NCBI GenBank assembly: GCA_019359515.1
Contig: JAHHHC010000005.1
Coordinates: 186,001-250,000 of the forward strand
Length of the DNA stretch: 64,000 bases
Direction: 5' to 3'
Source: Desmonostoc vinosum HA7617-LM4
Lineage (GTDB): Bacteria > Cyanobacteriota > Cyanobacteriia > Cyanobacteriales > Nostocaceae
A program made the translations under genes and the position numbers. A model generated the notes under the pieces. The model saw only the letters and a list, made by a program, of their open reading frames with translations. It did not search any database and was not told where the DNA came from. Shown here one piece after another: positions 27,624 through 36,332 of the stretch (positions are counted from its first letter, which is position 1; every line of letters starts with the position of its first letter).

Positions 27624-30122
27624 CTAAGTGTTTCGATGAGCCAACCGTCGTAATAACACTGAGTTGGTGACAACGCTCACAGAGCTAAAAGCCATTAATG
27701 CGGCAGCGCCTGATGGGCTAAGAACAAAACCCAAACTTGGCAATAAAGTACCCGCTGCAAGAGGGATACCAACTGTATTATATGCAAAAGCCCAGAATAA
27801 ATTCTGACGGATTTTATTGAAGGTGGCTCGACTGAGGTGAATTGATTCGACCACATCGGCTAGGCGATCGCGCATGAGGACGATTTCGGCTGTTTCCATG
27901 GCGACATCTGTACCGGAGTGTAAAGCAATTCCCACATCTGCTTGAGATAAAGCTGGAGCATCATTGATGCCATCGCCTACCATGGCAACTCTTGAATGGG
28001 GAGTGGGGAACTCGGGGCCCCCGCTCCCGGAGGGAGTGGGGATTAGGGGTAATGGGGAGTGGGTTTGGAGGGATTTGATGGCGGCGGCTTTTTTCGCGGG
28101 GGGGATACCAGCCATGACATCGGCGCTGTCTAAACCTAGTTGTTTGGCGATCGCATTGGCTGCTTCTAATCTGTCGCCGCTGAGCAGTATCACCCGCAAA
28201 CCCATTTGATGTAACTGATCTACTGTGGTTTTGGCGTCTGGTCTGAGAGGATCACTAACGGCAATGATACCGGCTAAAACTCCACCCACTGCTACATAAA
28301 CGACTGTTTTTCCTGCTGTTGCTAATCCCTGTGCTTGTTGTTGTGCGGTTTCACTAATTGCAATTCCATGCCAACTCAACCAATCAGAATTACCTAGCAA
28401 TACATTTATACCTTCTAATACAGCAGATACACCTAGTCCTGGTTCTGTGTGAAAGTCTAGGGCATTGGGGATAGGTAATTGTTGCCGTTGTGCTTCCTGT
28501 CGAATTGCTTTTGCTAGGGGATGGTAAGTGCCGCTTTCTACTGCTGCTGCTAGTTGGATTAAAGACTGGGGATTAGAAACTAGGGATTGGGAATTCTTAT
28601 TCCCCAGTTCCCAGTCCCCAATCAGTAAGCAATCTGTAACTGTGGGATGACCTGTTGTTAGGGTACCAGTTTTGTCAAATACTACTGTGTCTAACTGGTG
28701 AACTTTTTCTAGAACATCGCCACCTTTGATGAGTAAACCCCTTTCTGCACCCATGCCAGTGCCGACGAGAATGGCTGTTGGTGTAGCAAGTCCTAAAGCG
28801 CAGGGACAAGCTACCACCATGACTGCGATCGCGAGTTTTAAGCTCTTTAGGAGTGGGGAGTGGGGAGTGGGGATTAGAGGTAATGGGGAGTGGTGAGTAG
28901 TATGGCTGATCATTTCCATGCCAGTAGACATGGTAATGTTAGGCCAAATGTGGACACCGAAAAAGTACCAGAAGATAAATGTCAACACAGAAGCTGTTAA
29001 CACTCCGTAGGTAAAGTAACCGGCTACTGTGTCAGCTAATTTTTGGACTGGGGCTTTGCGGGTTTGGGCGGCTTCAACTAGGGCAACAATTTGCGCTAGG
29101 GTGGTATCACTGCCAGTACGCGTTGCTTGGATGGCGATCGCTCCTGACTGGTTGAGTGTGCCTCCTGTAACTGTGTCGCCTGGTTGCTTGATGGTTGGTA
29201 CTGCTTCTCCGGTGAGCATGGACTCGTTCACCGTTGTTTGTCCCACACGAACCTCTCCATCAACGGGAATTTTATCTCCTGGCAGTACCTGCAACCATTC
29301 ACCCACACGCACCTGTTCGGCAGGTATTTCTACAGTATCTGACCCGATTCCTGTTTGCTCTGGGTTGGGTATCAATCGTGCTATTTGTGGCTGGAGTGCT
29401 AATAATTGTCTAAATGCAGTGGCAGCGCGACCTCTGGCTTGTCTTTCTAATGTTCTTCCTAAGAGGATAAAGCTGAGCATCATCACTGGTTCGTCAAAAA
29501 AGCACTCCCAGCCCATTTGGGGAAATAGTAGCGCCACTAAGCTTGCTGTGTAGGCTGTGACTGTTCCTAACCCTACTAGGGTATTCATGTTGGGTGCATT
29601 GCGCCGCCAACCAAGCCAACCATCTACTAAAATTGGACGACCGGGAATTAGTAGGGCGACTGTTGCTAGCCCACAGTGAAACCAGATATTATTTAACGCT
29701 GGCAGTACTGCGCTACCAATATTACCAAAATGCCCAATACCAGATAGGATCAAGAGAACAGCTGCGATCGCCAATTGCCTGTAAGAGGAGAGCATTTCTC
29801 GACGTTGGCGTTCCGCTGGGTCTGGCAAAACAGATGTATCACCTGCTACTTTGCTGCCAACTTTGCGAAGCTGAGTCGGAAAACCAACATCTGTTAATCG
29901 TTGAGCCAACGCTTCTGGATTGACGATATCAACTTCTAACTCAACGACGGCTACCTCTGTCGCCAAGTTTACACAGGCACTCTTGACTCCTGGATGTTGA
30001 GTTAGCTGTTGCTCTACTGCTTTTACACACCCAGCACACTTCATACCCCCAACATCCAGAATAATTTTTTCTGGTATGGGGGTAAGTTCTGGAGCAAGGT
30101 TAGTTTTCGGGACAAGTTGCAT
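27624..30122 (-). CDS. Copper-transporting P1B-type ATPase with in-frame repeat inserts
   Basis: Copper pump of the CopA/PacS/CtaA group. The 832 residues contain an N-terminal heavy-metal domain (GGMKCAGCVKAV, C29/C32), eight TM helices, TGEAVP, the metal-site CPC (C439-C441 in VVACPCALGLATPT), the phosphorylated Asp in DKTGT (D483), an HP motif (TYHPLAKA) and GDGINDAP (from G716). Three insertions are unusual: about residues 408-426, 501-521 and 686-710 read THHSPLPLIPTPHSPLL, LGNKNSQSLVSNPQS and THSPLPLIPTPSGSGG, which are translated GGGGAGT/CCCCAGT-type repeats. None breaks the frame. PacS (thylakoid) or CtaA (cytoplasmic membrane) function cannot be told apart here. Confidence 0.94.
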   Translation of the reverse strand: MQLVPKTNLAPELTPIPEKIILDVGGMKCAGCVKAVEQQLTQHPGVKSACVNLATEVAVVELEVDIVNPEALAQRLTDVGFPTQLRKVGSKVAGDTSVLPDPAERQRREMLSSYRQLAIAAVLLILSGIGHFGNIGSAVLPALNNIWFHCGLATVALLIPGRPILVDGWLGWRRNAPNMNTLVGLGTVTAYTASLVALLFPQMGWECFFDEPVMMLSFILLGRTLERQARGRAATAFRQLLALQPQIARLIPNPEQTGIGSDTVEIPAEQVRVGEWLQVLPGDKIPVDGEVRVGQTTVNESMLTGEAVPTIKQPGDTVTGGTLNQSGAIAIQATRTGSDTTLAQIVALVEAAQTRKAPVQKLADTVAGYFTYGVLTASVLTFIFWYFFGVHIWPNITMSTGMEMISHTTHHSPLPLIPTPHSPLLKSLKLAIAVMVVACPCALGLATPTAILVGTGMGAERGLLIKGGDVLEKVHQLDTVVFDKTGTLTTGHPTVTDCLLIGDWELGNKNSQSLVSNPQSLIQLAAAVESGTYHPLAKAIRQEAQRQQLPIPNALDFHTEPGLGVSAVLEGINVLLGNSDWLSWHGIAISETAQQQAQGLATAGKTVVYVAVGGVLAGIIAVSDPLRPDAKTTVDQLHQMGLRVILLSGDRLEAANAIAKQLGLDSADVMAGIPPAKKAAAIKSLQTHSPLPLIPTPSGSGGPEFPTPHSRVAMVGDGINDAPALSQADVGIALHSGTDVAMETAEIVLMRDRLADVVESIHLSRATFNKIRQNLFWAFAYNTVGIPLAAGTLLPSLGFVLSPSGAAALMAFSSVSVVTNSVLLRRLAHRNT

Positions 30123-30623
30123 GGCAAGTTTTTGGATTTGCTACGGAAATTCAACGCCCGCTAAAAGCGTCTCTAATTTGAGCGTAGGCTAAATCTCGAA
30201 CTATGACCAAATGTAAACTATGTTAACTTTATTAATTTCTAGAATTTACAAAACGCGGTAGAGACGCGCCATGGTACATCTCTACTGCTATATATAATTC
30301 ATACCTAAGACAGGTTGCCAAAAGTAGCAGTACATACATCAGTAATACTGAACTTTATAAAACACCAGCTTTAATTAAGTATTCGTAAAATTTTGACGAT
30401 CAGCTAGCATTTATACGGAATAAGTGATACAAAAATTCTGGTTGTCCAGTATATTTCCGAGATTCTTCGTAGGGTCAGAATGTAATTCCCCGAAGCTTGA
30501 GTTTTGATCATTCATGAATATATTGCACTTGGCTAAAAACTCAACCAAGCTATGTGTTGCTTACTTCAACCACCGTCACTATTTGACTGATTTTACTTTC
30601 TAGCAGTATTAGGAGTTAAATTC
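30123..30623. other. Divergent intergenic region
   Basis: About 500 bp between the copper ATPase and the beta-helix gene. AT-rich, with a short repeat remnant around 30250 (CGCGGTAGAGACGCGCCATGG). No gene, and no copper-box operator could be assigned by eye. Confidence 0.5.
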
Positions 30624-32468
30624 ATGGCTACATTTGGCGTCACTAACGTTAACGACAGTGGTTTTGGTTCTTTGCGGCAAGCAATACTAGATGCTAATGC
30701 CATAGCAGGAAAGGACATCATCAACTTTAATGGTGTATTCACAGATGGCATCGCTGATACTATCACTAGTAGTAGCAGTTTGAACATCACGGATGATCTG
30801 AGTATTGATGCCACAGGTGCAGACTTCTTGACTTTTAGAAAAGCTACTGATTTTTTTGATACAAATACATTTGAGATTAGTAGTGGTGTAAATATGGGAA
30901 TTGTTGGACTAGATGTTACTGATAGCAGTGGCTCTAGATTCATTAATAACAATGGCAGCCTAACGTTAAAAAACAACAATTTCCTGAATAATTCCTTCTA
31001 TAACATTGTTAACAATACTGGGACTTTAAAGCTCAGCAACACTATCATCCAGGGAAACTCAGCAGAGTTTGTTAATGTGATCACCAACATCAATGGAACT
31101 GTAACGCTAGAAAATAGTACTATTGATGACATTGGCGCATTGGGGGAATCAGTTAGCATTAGGAGTTCTGGCGGTATCGTCAACATCAACAACAGCACCA
31201 TCTCTAATAACTCCAATCGCAACTTTGAAGTCGGCATTATTAGTAGCGGCATTCTCACAATTAGCAACAGCACTATTTCTAATAACAGTTCCTTTGGAAC
31301 AGATAGCATTATTACAAATAGTGGCGTTTTAACAGTCAAAGATAGTGTATTTAGTGATAATTTCAACACCTCTATCTCGAATTTTGGTACTTTAATAGTC
31401 AGCAACACCACTTTCAGTAATAATGGCTCTGGGATTAAGAATTTTGGTACTCTAACAGTTAGCAATACCACTTTTAGTAATAATCAAAACGAGGCTGTAG
31501 ATAACCAGGATTTTGCGACAATTAATAACAGCACCATCAGTGGTAATCAAGAGAGCGGCATTAGCAACGATGGGACTTTAACAATCAATAACAGTACCAT
31601 TATCCGCAACTCTAGTAGAGGTTTTAGAGGCGTTGGTGGCGTCAACTCTAGCTCTGGCACTGCAACAATAAACAATAGCATTATTGCTGGCAACTTTGTC
31701 CTTGATACCGACGACCCAACTATCGTTAGTGTCCCCGATGTGCTGGGTAACTTTATCAGCAATGGCTATAATCTCATCGGCGATCTTAGTGGTTCTACAG
31801 GCTTTGATGCTGATGAACAGCTCCAGGTGGACTTAACCGAAGTGCTAGATATCACGTTGCGAGACAATGGTGGTACTGTCAAAACCCATGCTTTGCTGAC
31901 TGGTAGCGTTGCGATTAATGCAGGTAGAAACGCAGATGTACCTGCTGATGTTACAGATCTAGATGGCGATCGCAATATTAGAGAAAGAGTTCCTTTTGAT
32001 GGGCGGGGTTCTGGCTTTGCTCGCATTTCTGGGGGCAGAGTAGACGTTGGTGCGTTTGAAGCGGTAGTTAATGTGATTAATGGCACCGCAGGGCGCAACA
32101 GAATTAAGGGTACTGCGGGTGATGACATAATCACTGGCTTTCAGGGAGCAGATACTCTCACTGGTGGGGATGGTAAAGACGCTTTTGTTTATACCCGTGT
32201 TCGAGATGCTGGCGATACTATTACTGACTTTGACCCAGGTACTGACAAGATTGTACTGCGACAATTATTCGCTAGTCTGGGTTTAGATAATATTAACTAT
32301 ACAAATGCGATCGCTGATGGCTATTTGCGCTTTAAAACTCAGGGAAACAATACTATTGTCTTGATTGACACAGATGGTTCTTCTGGTAGTGGCCGGGCTG
32401 TAAAATTTGTTGAACTTAACAAAGTGTCTGCCACAGAGTTGAACAATGCTAACAATTTTGCATTTTAA
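30624..32468 (+). CDS. Secreted beta-helix protein with RTX-like C-terminus
   Basis: A 614-residue, probably type I-secreted protein without an N-terminal signal peptide. It starts with ATFGVTNVNDSGFGSLRQAI, the motif found at the head of many predicted outer polymorphic or adhesin proteins. Residues about 100-370 are a parallel beta-helix of some 20 short repeats, LTISNSTISNNSS being typical. A C-terminal domain from about 485 has two RTX-like units (GTAGDDIITGFQGADTLTGG DGKDAFVYTR region), and ends in a non-cleaved secretion-type tail. The many N/S/T residues and the repeats point to a surface or extracellular structural or adhesive role. The exact function is unknown. Confidence 0.88.
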   Translation: MATFGVTNVNDSGFGSLRQAILDANAIAGKDIINFNGVFTDGIADTITSSSSLNITDDLSIDATGADFLTFRKATDFFDTNTFEISSGVNMGIVGLDVTDSSGSRFINNNGSLTLKNNNFLNNSFYNIVNNTGTLKLSNTIIQGNSAEFVNVITNINGTVTLENSTIDDIGALGESVSIRSSGGIVNINNSTISNNSNRNFEVGIISSGILTISNSTISNNSSFGTDSIITNSGVLTVKDSVFSDNFNTSISNFGTLIVSNTTFSNNGSGIKNFGTLTVSNTTFSNNQNEAVDNQDFATINNSTISGNQESGISNDGTLTINNSTIIRNSSRGFRGVGGVNSSSGTATINNSIIAGNFVLDTDDPTIVSVPDVLGNFISNGYNLIGDLSGSTGFDADEQLQVDLTEVLDITLRDNGGTVKTHALLTGSVAINAGRNADVPADVTDLDGDRNIRERVPFDGRGSGFARISGGRVDVGAFEAVVNVINGTAGRNRIKGTAGDDIITGFQGADTLTGGDGKDAFVYTRVRDAGDTITDFDPGTDKIVLRQLFASLGLDNINYTNAIADGYLRFKTQGNNTIVLIDTDGSSGSGRAVKFVELNKVSATELNNANNFAF

Positions 32469-32489
32469 TTCAAATATCCTCTAATTCTT

Positions 32490-32669
32490 TTACCGACGGC
32501 TCCAGCGGCGATAGGTAATATAAATGATTGCTCCTAGTTGCATTGGCATGATCGCTATGAAGCTTTTTAAGAAATAGTTGATTTCTATTTGAGACATGGC
32601 ACTAAAATAGGCTATTCCTAGTAAGAAGAGGATAAGCCAAATCAACTGTTTGTTTTTAAGTAATAACAT
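32490..32669 (-). CDS. Small membrane protein, 59 residues
   Basis: ATG 32669 to TAA 32490. MLLLKNKQLIWLILFLLGIA opens a first TM helix; KSFIAIMPMQLGAIIYITY forms a second, and a basic tail RRWSRR follows. The topology (short basic N-terminus, two helices, positive C-terminus) is protein-like and not repeat-derived. I do not recognise a family. It is convergent with the beta-helix gene, 21 bp between stops. It may be a real short gene; codon-level support is limited by its length. Confidence 0.55.
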   Translation of the reverse strand: MLLLKNKQLIWLILFLLGIAYFSAMSQIEINYFLKSFIAIMPMQLGAIIYITYRRWSRR

Positions 32670-32845
32670 GTCAATAAAATTAAGAATATTTGAGCAATAT
32701 TAGGGGGTGATTTTCTCACGCAGAGGCAAGGCAGCGCGTTGCGGAGCGAGTGTGATCTTGGGGGTTTCCCCCATGAACAACTCGCGTCGGGGTTCCCCCC
32801 GTTGTAGCGACTGCCGCGCAGAGACGCAGAGAGTAATGAGAGTTT

Positions 32846-32878
32846 AGATACCCAAATTTTCTATAAGTTTGGGTATCT
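32846..32878 (-). terminator. Hairpin after the GH65 fusion gene
   Basis: AGATACCCAAA and TTTGGGTATCT form an 11-bp perfect stem with an 11-base loop, 20 bases downstream of the minus-strand phosphorylase stop. The U-tract is poor, so it is a putative terminator. Dispersed GTTGCGGAGCGAGTGTG repeat text lies on its far side (32740-32760). Confidence 0.6.
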
Positions 32879-32898
32879 GAGGATTGTGTTGTCGATTT

Positions 32899-35805
32899 TT
32901 AAGCCACTGCTTCTACAAGTGTCGATCGCTTTTCGCTGGTGACTATTTGCTGATGCAAATGTTGCCAGTGTACTCCAGCTAAACTTGGTAAGACAACATT
33001 TGCTTTACCAACTCGCTCTGTGGGGCCAAGTCCAACACTCCACATGCCGGCAGTGTGGGCTGCTTCTATGCCCGCTGTGGCGTCTTCTACGACTACGCAC
33101 TGTGATGGTGATAAGCCTAGTTGTTGGGCAGCAAATAAGAAGACATCTGGGGCTGGTTTGGCTTGAGAGACGCTGTTCCCGTCGGCTATGGCGTCTAGTT
33201 GATCGGCAATGCCTAAGCGTTCAATTACTGTGGGAGCGTTTTTACTAGATGAGCCTAAGGCTATTTTAATCCCGGCGGCTCGCAGTTCTTGTAATAAGTT
33301 AGCGACTCCTGGTAGTAAGTCAGCACTGGTGATTGTTTGCATTAGTTCAACGTAGTAACGGTTTTTCCGCTCCATCATTTCTTGAATTTGCGCTTCTGTA
33401 GCGGGACGATCGCCTAAAATTTGTAATAGTGATTCGCGTCTAGGTAATCCCCGCATCGCTTCGTTGGCTTCGCGGCTAAAGGGTATACCTTCTTCATCTG
33501 CTAATCGCTGCCAACCCAAATAATGAAACTCTGATGTATCGGTTAATACTCCATCTAGGTCGAAGATGACACCACTAATTTTGGGGTGTGTTTTTGTTGT
33601 GTTGTTTTCGGCTTGTAGGTCAAAATCGTACCACTCATTACGCCAATGCAAGCGGAATTTTAAACGCGTCCAGTTTGGGGGAAGATTGGCACAGGCAACT
33701 GGGCCAAATTGTGTCATTCGCACACCACCAAACCCGAAAACTACAGCTTGCCACACACCGCCAGCACTCGCAGCATGAATTCCTTCGGCAGCGTTGCGTC
33801 TTACGTCTTCCAAGTCTACCAATGCTGCCCGTATAAAGTGTGTATAGGCTTGGGGTGCTTGATTGAGATCGCAAGCTAAAATGGCGTGAATTGCTGGGCC
33901 GAGTGAGGAGCCATAGCTGTGATCAGTACGTTGATTATAATAGTCCCAGTTGGTGGCTAGGGTTTTGTAATCGTAGCGATCGCGCATTAGGTAAAGCAGC
34001 ATCAAGACATCTGGCTGCTTGAGTATTTGTTTTTGGCTGGTGGCTTCGATTCCTAGTAGTCCTTGGAGAGATTTGCTGCGCGGTTCGTAATCGGCAAGAT
34101 TGACATGTTCTAGCTGATAAAAGCCTTCAAATTGTTCAATTAAGCCTGTTTGCGCGTCTTGATTGATAAATAAACGCTCTTGGATTTCCAGCCAACGGTG
34201 CAGACGTTCTACGGTAATGTTGAGTTTTTGCACCAATTGTGCTGAAACTTCGGGATAAGCTTGTTTGAGCCAGTCCCACAGTGTCAAGGCTGATTGTAAA
34301 TGCCATTGCACCATCAGATTGGTGAAGGCATTATTATTGACGCGATCGTGATTTTCATCAGGGCCGATGACATCGAGGATATCGTAGCAGTGACGTGCTT
34401 GGTTCCACTCAACCCGACTTTCCCAAAAAATAGCCGTATCTAAGATAATTTCTGCGCCATAGTCCCGCATCCACTGATCGTCATCGGTGGTTTGCCAGTA
34501 GTGCCAGACGGCATAGGCGACATCAGCAGTAATATGCACTTCAATGTCACCGCACCAAATCCGCACTAATTCACCGTTGGGAGTTGGTACCCACCTGGGT
34601 GTGACTTCATCACCTGTAGAAGCACTTTCCCAAGCGTACATCGCTCCTTGATAACCCGCTTCTTGAGCTTTGCGCCGCGCTCCTGGTAAGGTGTGGTAGC
34701 GGTAGGTGAGTAAGTTACGTGCTAGGGCTGGTTGAGTGAGGGTGAGGAAGGGCAGAATAAAAATTTCGGTATCCCAAAAGACATGGCCGCGATAAGCAAA
34801 ACCAGAGAGAGTTTTGGGAGGGATGCTGACTAGCTCGTCGTGACGCGGTGCAGCAGCCAGTAATTGAAAGAGATTGTAGCGGATACTCAGCTGAGCTTGG
34901 CGATCGCCTTCTATAATAATGTCACTGTCTTGCCATTCTTGTTCCCATGCGGCGATGTGCGCTGCTAGCAAAGTGGTATAGCGGGGTTCGTCTACCAGCC
35001 TTTGTAGTGCGGCGGCGCTAGGAGTTTCTGTTTGCCGCGATGTAAACAGTGTGACGATTTTTTCTACAGTCACTGTTTTTCCTGGGCATAACTCAAAGCT
35101 AGTAGCTAAGCTGGGAAAACCAGAAGTATGATCAACTTCCACAGAGGCATCATCATCCTCTACCACTAACTTTGCTGCCATGCCAAGTTGAATTGCTGAG
35201 TGGAGAGTTTGACTGTGTAACCAAATAGTGTTGTTTGCACCGCCTTGATTGAGGATTTGCCAATGCTGTACACCTTGGGTATGAGGTTCGGCTTCTAACC
35301 CAACTTCGACGGTAACATCACCTTCATAATCTAAAGATGTAATTTGACAGCGGATTGCTAAAACATGTTGATCTGCTAAGCTAGCAAAACGCTCAAAGTG
35401 GAAATTGAGGGTATGACCTCCAGGAGAACGCCAGCGCACATCACGGCTAACTATACCCAAACGCAAATCAAGCCGCCGCTCGTAGTTGAGAATCTCGCCA
35501 GTATCCATACTAAAGCGTTCCCCAGCCACTTGTATCACCAATGGCAGCCAGCTAGGACAGTTGACGAGTTCAGTGTAAGCAATTGTGACATCGTCATAAA
35601 CACCATGAATGAGTGTGGCGGGAAAATCTTGGGGATACCCTTCTTCAAAAGTACCCCGCGTTCCTAAGAAACCGTTGCTAAGGGTAAAGACAGTTTCTTT
35701 ATGGTGTAGCTGCGTGGGGTCAAACTCCGTTTCAATAACGTTCCAGTCAGTAGCGTCAGATAGTTGCTGGTTTTGTTGAGAGTTGTGAACTGACAGGCTG
35801 AACAT
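32899..35805 (-). CDS. GH65 disaccharide phosphorylase fused to beta-phosphoglucomutase
   Basis: A bifunctional 968-residue enzyme. Residues 1 to about 735 are a GH65 phosphorylase: N-terminal beta-sandwich, then an (alpha/alpha)6 barrel with YRGHVFWDTEIFILPFL and the catalytic acid in GPDENHDRVNNNAF (about E484). From about residue 743 a HAD domain starts, SGVIFDLDGVLTDTSEFHY, with GSSSKNAP and KPAPDVFLFAAQQLG, typical of beta-phosphoglucomutase. The fusion would cleave maltose, trehalose or kojibiose with phosphate to glucose plus beta-glucose-1-phosphate and convert the latter to glucose-6-phosphate. Which disaccharide is used is not resolved. ATG 35805 was preferred to TTG 35811. Confidence 0.93.
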   Translation of the reverse strand: MFSLSVHNSQQNQQLSDATDWNVIETEFDPTQLHHKETVFTLSNGFLGTRGTFEEGYPQDFPATLIHGVYDDVTIAYTELVNCPSWLPLVIQVAGERFSMDTGEILNYERRLDLRLGIVSRDVRWRSPGGHTLNFHFERFASLADQHVLAIRCQITSLDYEGDVTVEVGLEAEPHTQGVQHWQILNQGGANNTIWLHSQTLHSAIQLGMAAKLVVEDDDASVEVDHTSGFPSLATSFELCPGKTVTVEKIVTLFTSRQTETPSAAALQRLVDEPRYTTLLAAHIAAWEQEWQDSDIIIEGDRQAQLSIRYNLFQLLAAAPRHDELVSIPPKTLSGFAYRGHVFWDTEIFILPFLTLTQPALARNLLTYRYHTLPGARRKAQEAGYQGAMYAWESASTGDEVTPRWVPTPNGELVRIWCGDIEVHITADVAYAVWHYWQTTDDDQWMRDYGAEIILDTAIFWESRVEWNQARHCYDILDVIGPDENHDRVNNNAFTNLMVQWHLQSALTLWDWLKQAYPEVSAQLVQKLNITVERLHRWLEIQERLFINQDAQTGLIEQFEGFYQLEHVNLADYEPRSKSLQGLLGIEATSQKQILKQPDVLMLLYLMRDRYDYKTLATNWDYYNQRTDHSYGSSLGPAIHAILACDLNQAPQAYTHFIRAALVDLEDVRRNAAEGIHAASAGGVWQAVVFGFGGVRMTQFGPVACANLPPNWTRLKFRLHWRNEWYDFDLQAENNTTKTHPKISGVIFDLDGVLTDTSEFHYLGWQRLADEEGIPFSREANEAMRGLPRRESLLQILGDRPATEAQIQEMMERKNRYYVELMQTITSADLLPGVANLLQELRAAGIKIALGSSSKNAPTVIERLGIADQLDAIADGNSVSQAKPAPDVFLFAAQQLGLSPSQCVVVEDATAGIEAAHTAGMWSVGLGPTERVGKANVVLPSLAGVHWQHLHQQIVTSEKRSTLVEAVA

Positions 35806-36332
35806 GAGCAATAAAACCTATAGTTTGGGGCTGGCTGTGGGTAGGATGAAATATTATTTGCAGGAATCAAGAGTTAGAAGGAGCTAGTAGCGTGCTTTGG
35901 TTTTCAAACTTCAGCAAACTGCTACTCAAGACTCAAAATCACTTTTTTTGACTCTTTTAAATTGAGTTTGCTGCCTTCATTTGAAAATCGCTGTTAGAAA
36001 ATTCGCGCTTTCGTTCTTTGTTGAGACTTGGCTACAGTTTGAACAGCGAACATTGACGTTGCAGGTAACAGGAACGTTCCCTATTTCATCCCTCTATAGT
36101 AGGTTTCATCAATATCTAAAGGTAGAACTCATAAATACAAAAAAGTATACTAATCTTTACATTTATTTAAATATAGCTAATAAAATATAGCAATTGCCGT
36201 TACTGAGGGATCGTAAACCCCTTTGATTGCTTGTGGTCAATTGCAACAAAATAGACTCAAGGCTCTGTAGTGCAGCGTTTGTAGTGCGCTGATTTTCTGG
36301 AAAATTTTGTTGATGTTGTTCGTGACCGTCGC
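35806..36332. other. Intergenic region
   Basis: About 530 bp, AT-rich, between the GH65 fusion start and the NACHT gene stop. A 69-codon plus-strand frame (35981-36190) has no recognisable features. It marks the left edge of the NACHT/2TM locus; no att site, integrase or tRNA was found here. Confidence 0.5.

Noticed and set aside
35981-36190. 69-codon frame upstream of the GH65 gene
   Set aside because: AT-rich, no recognisable motif or ribosome-binding site.
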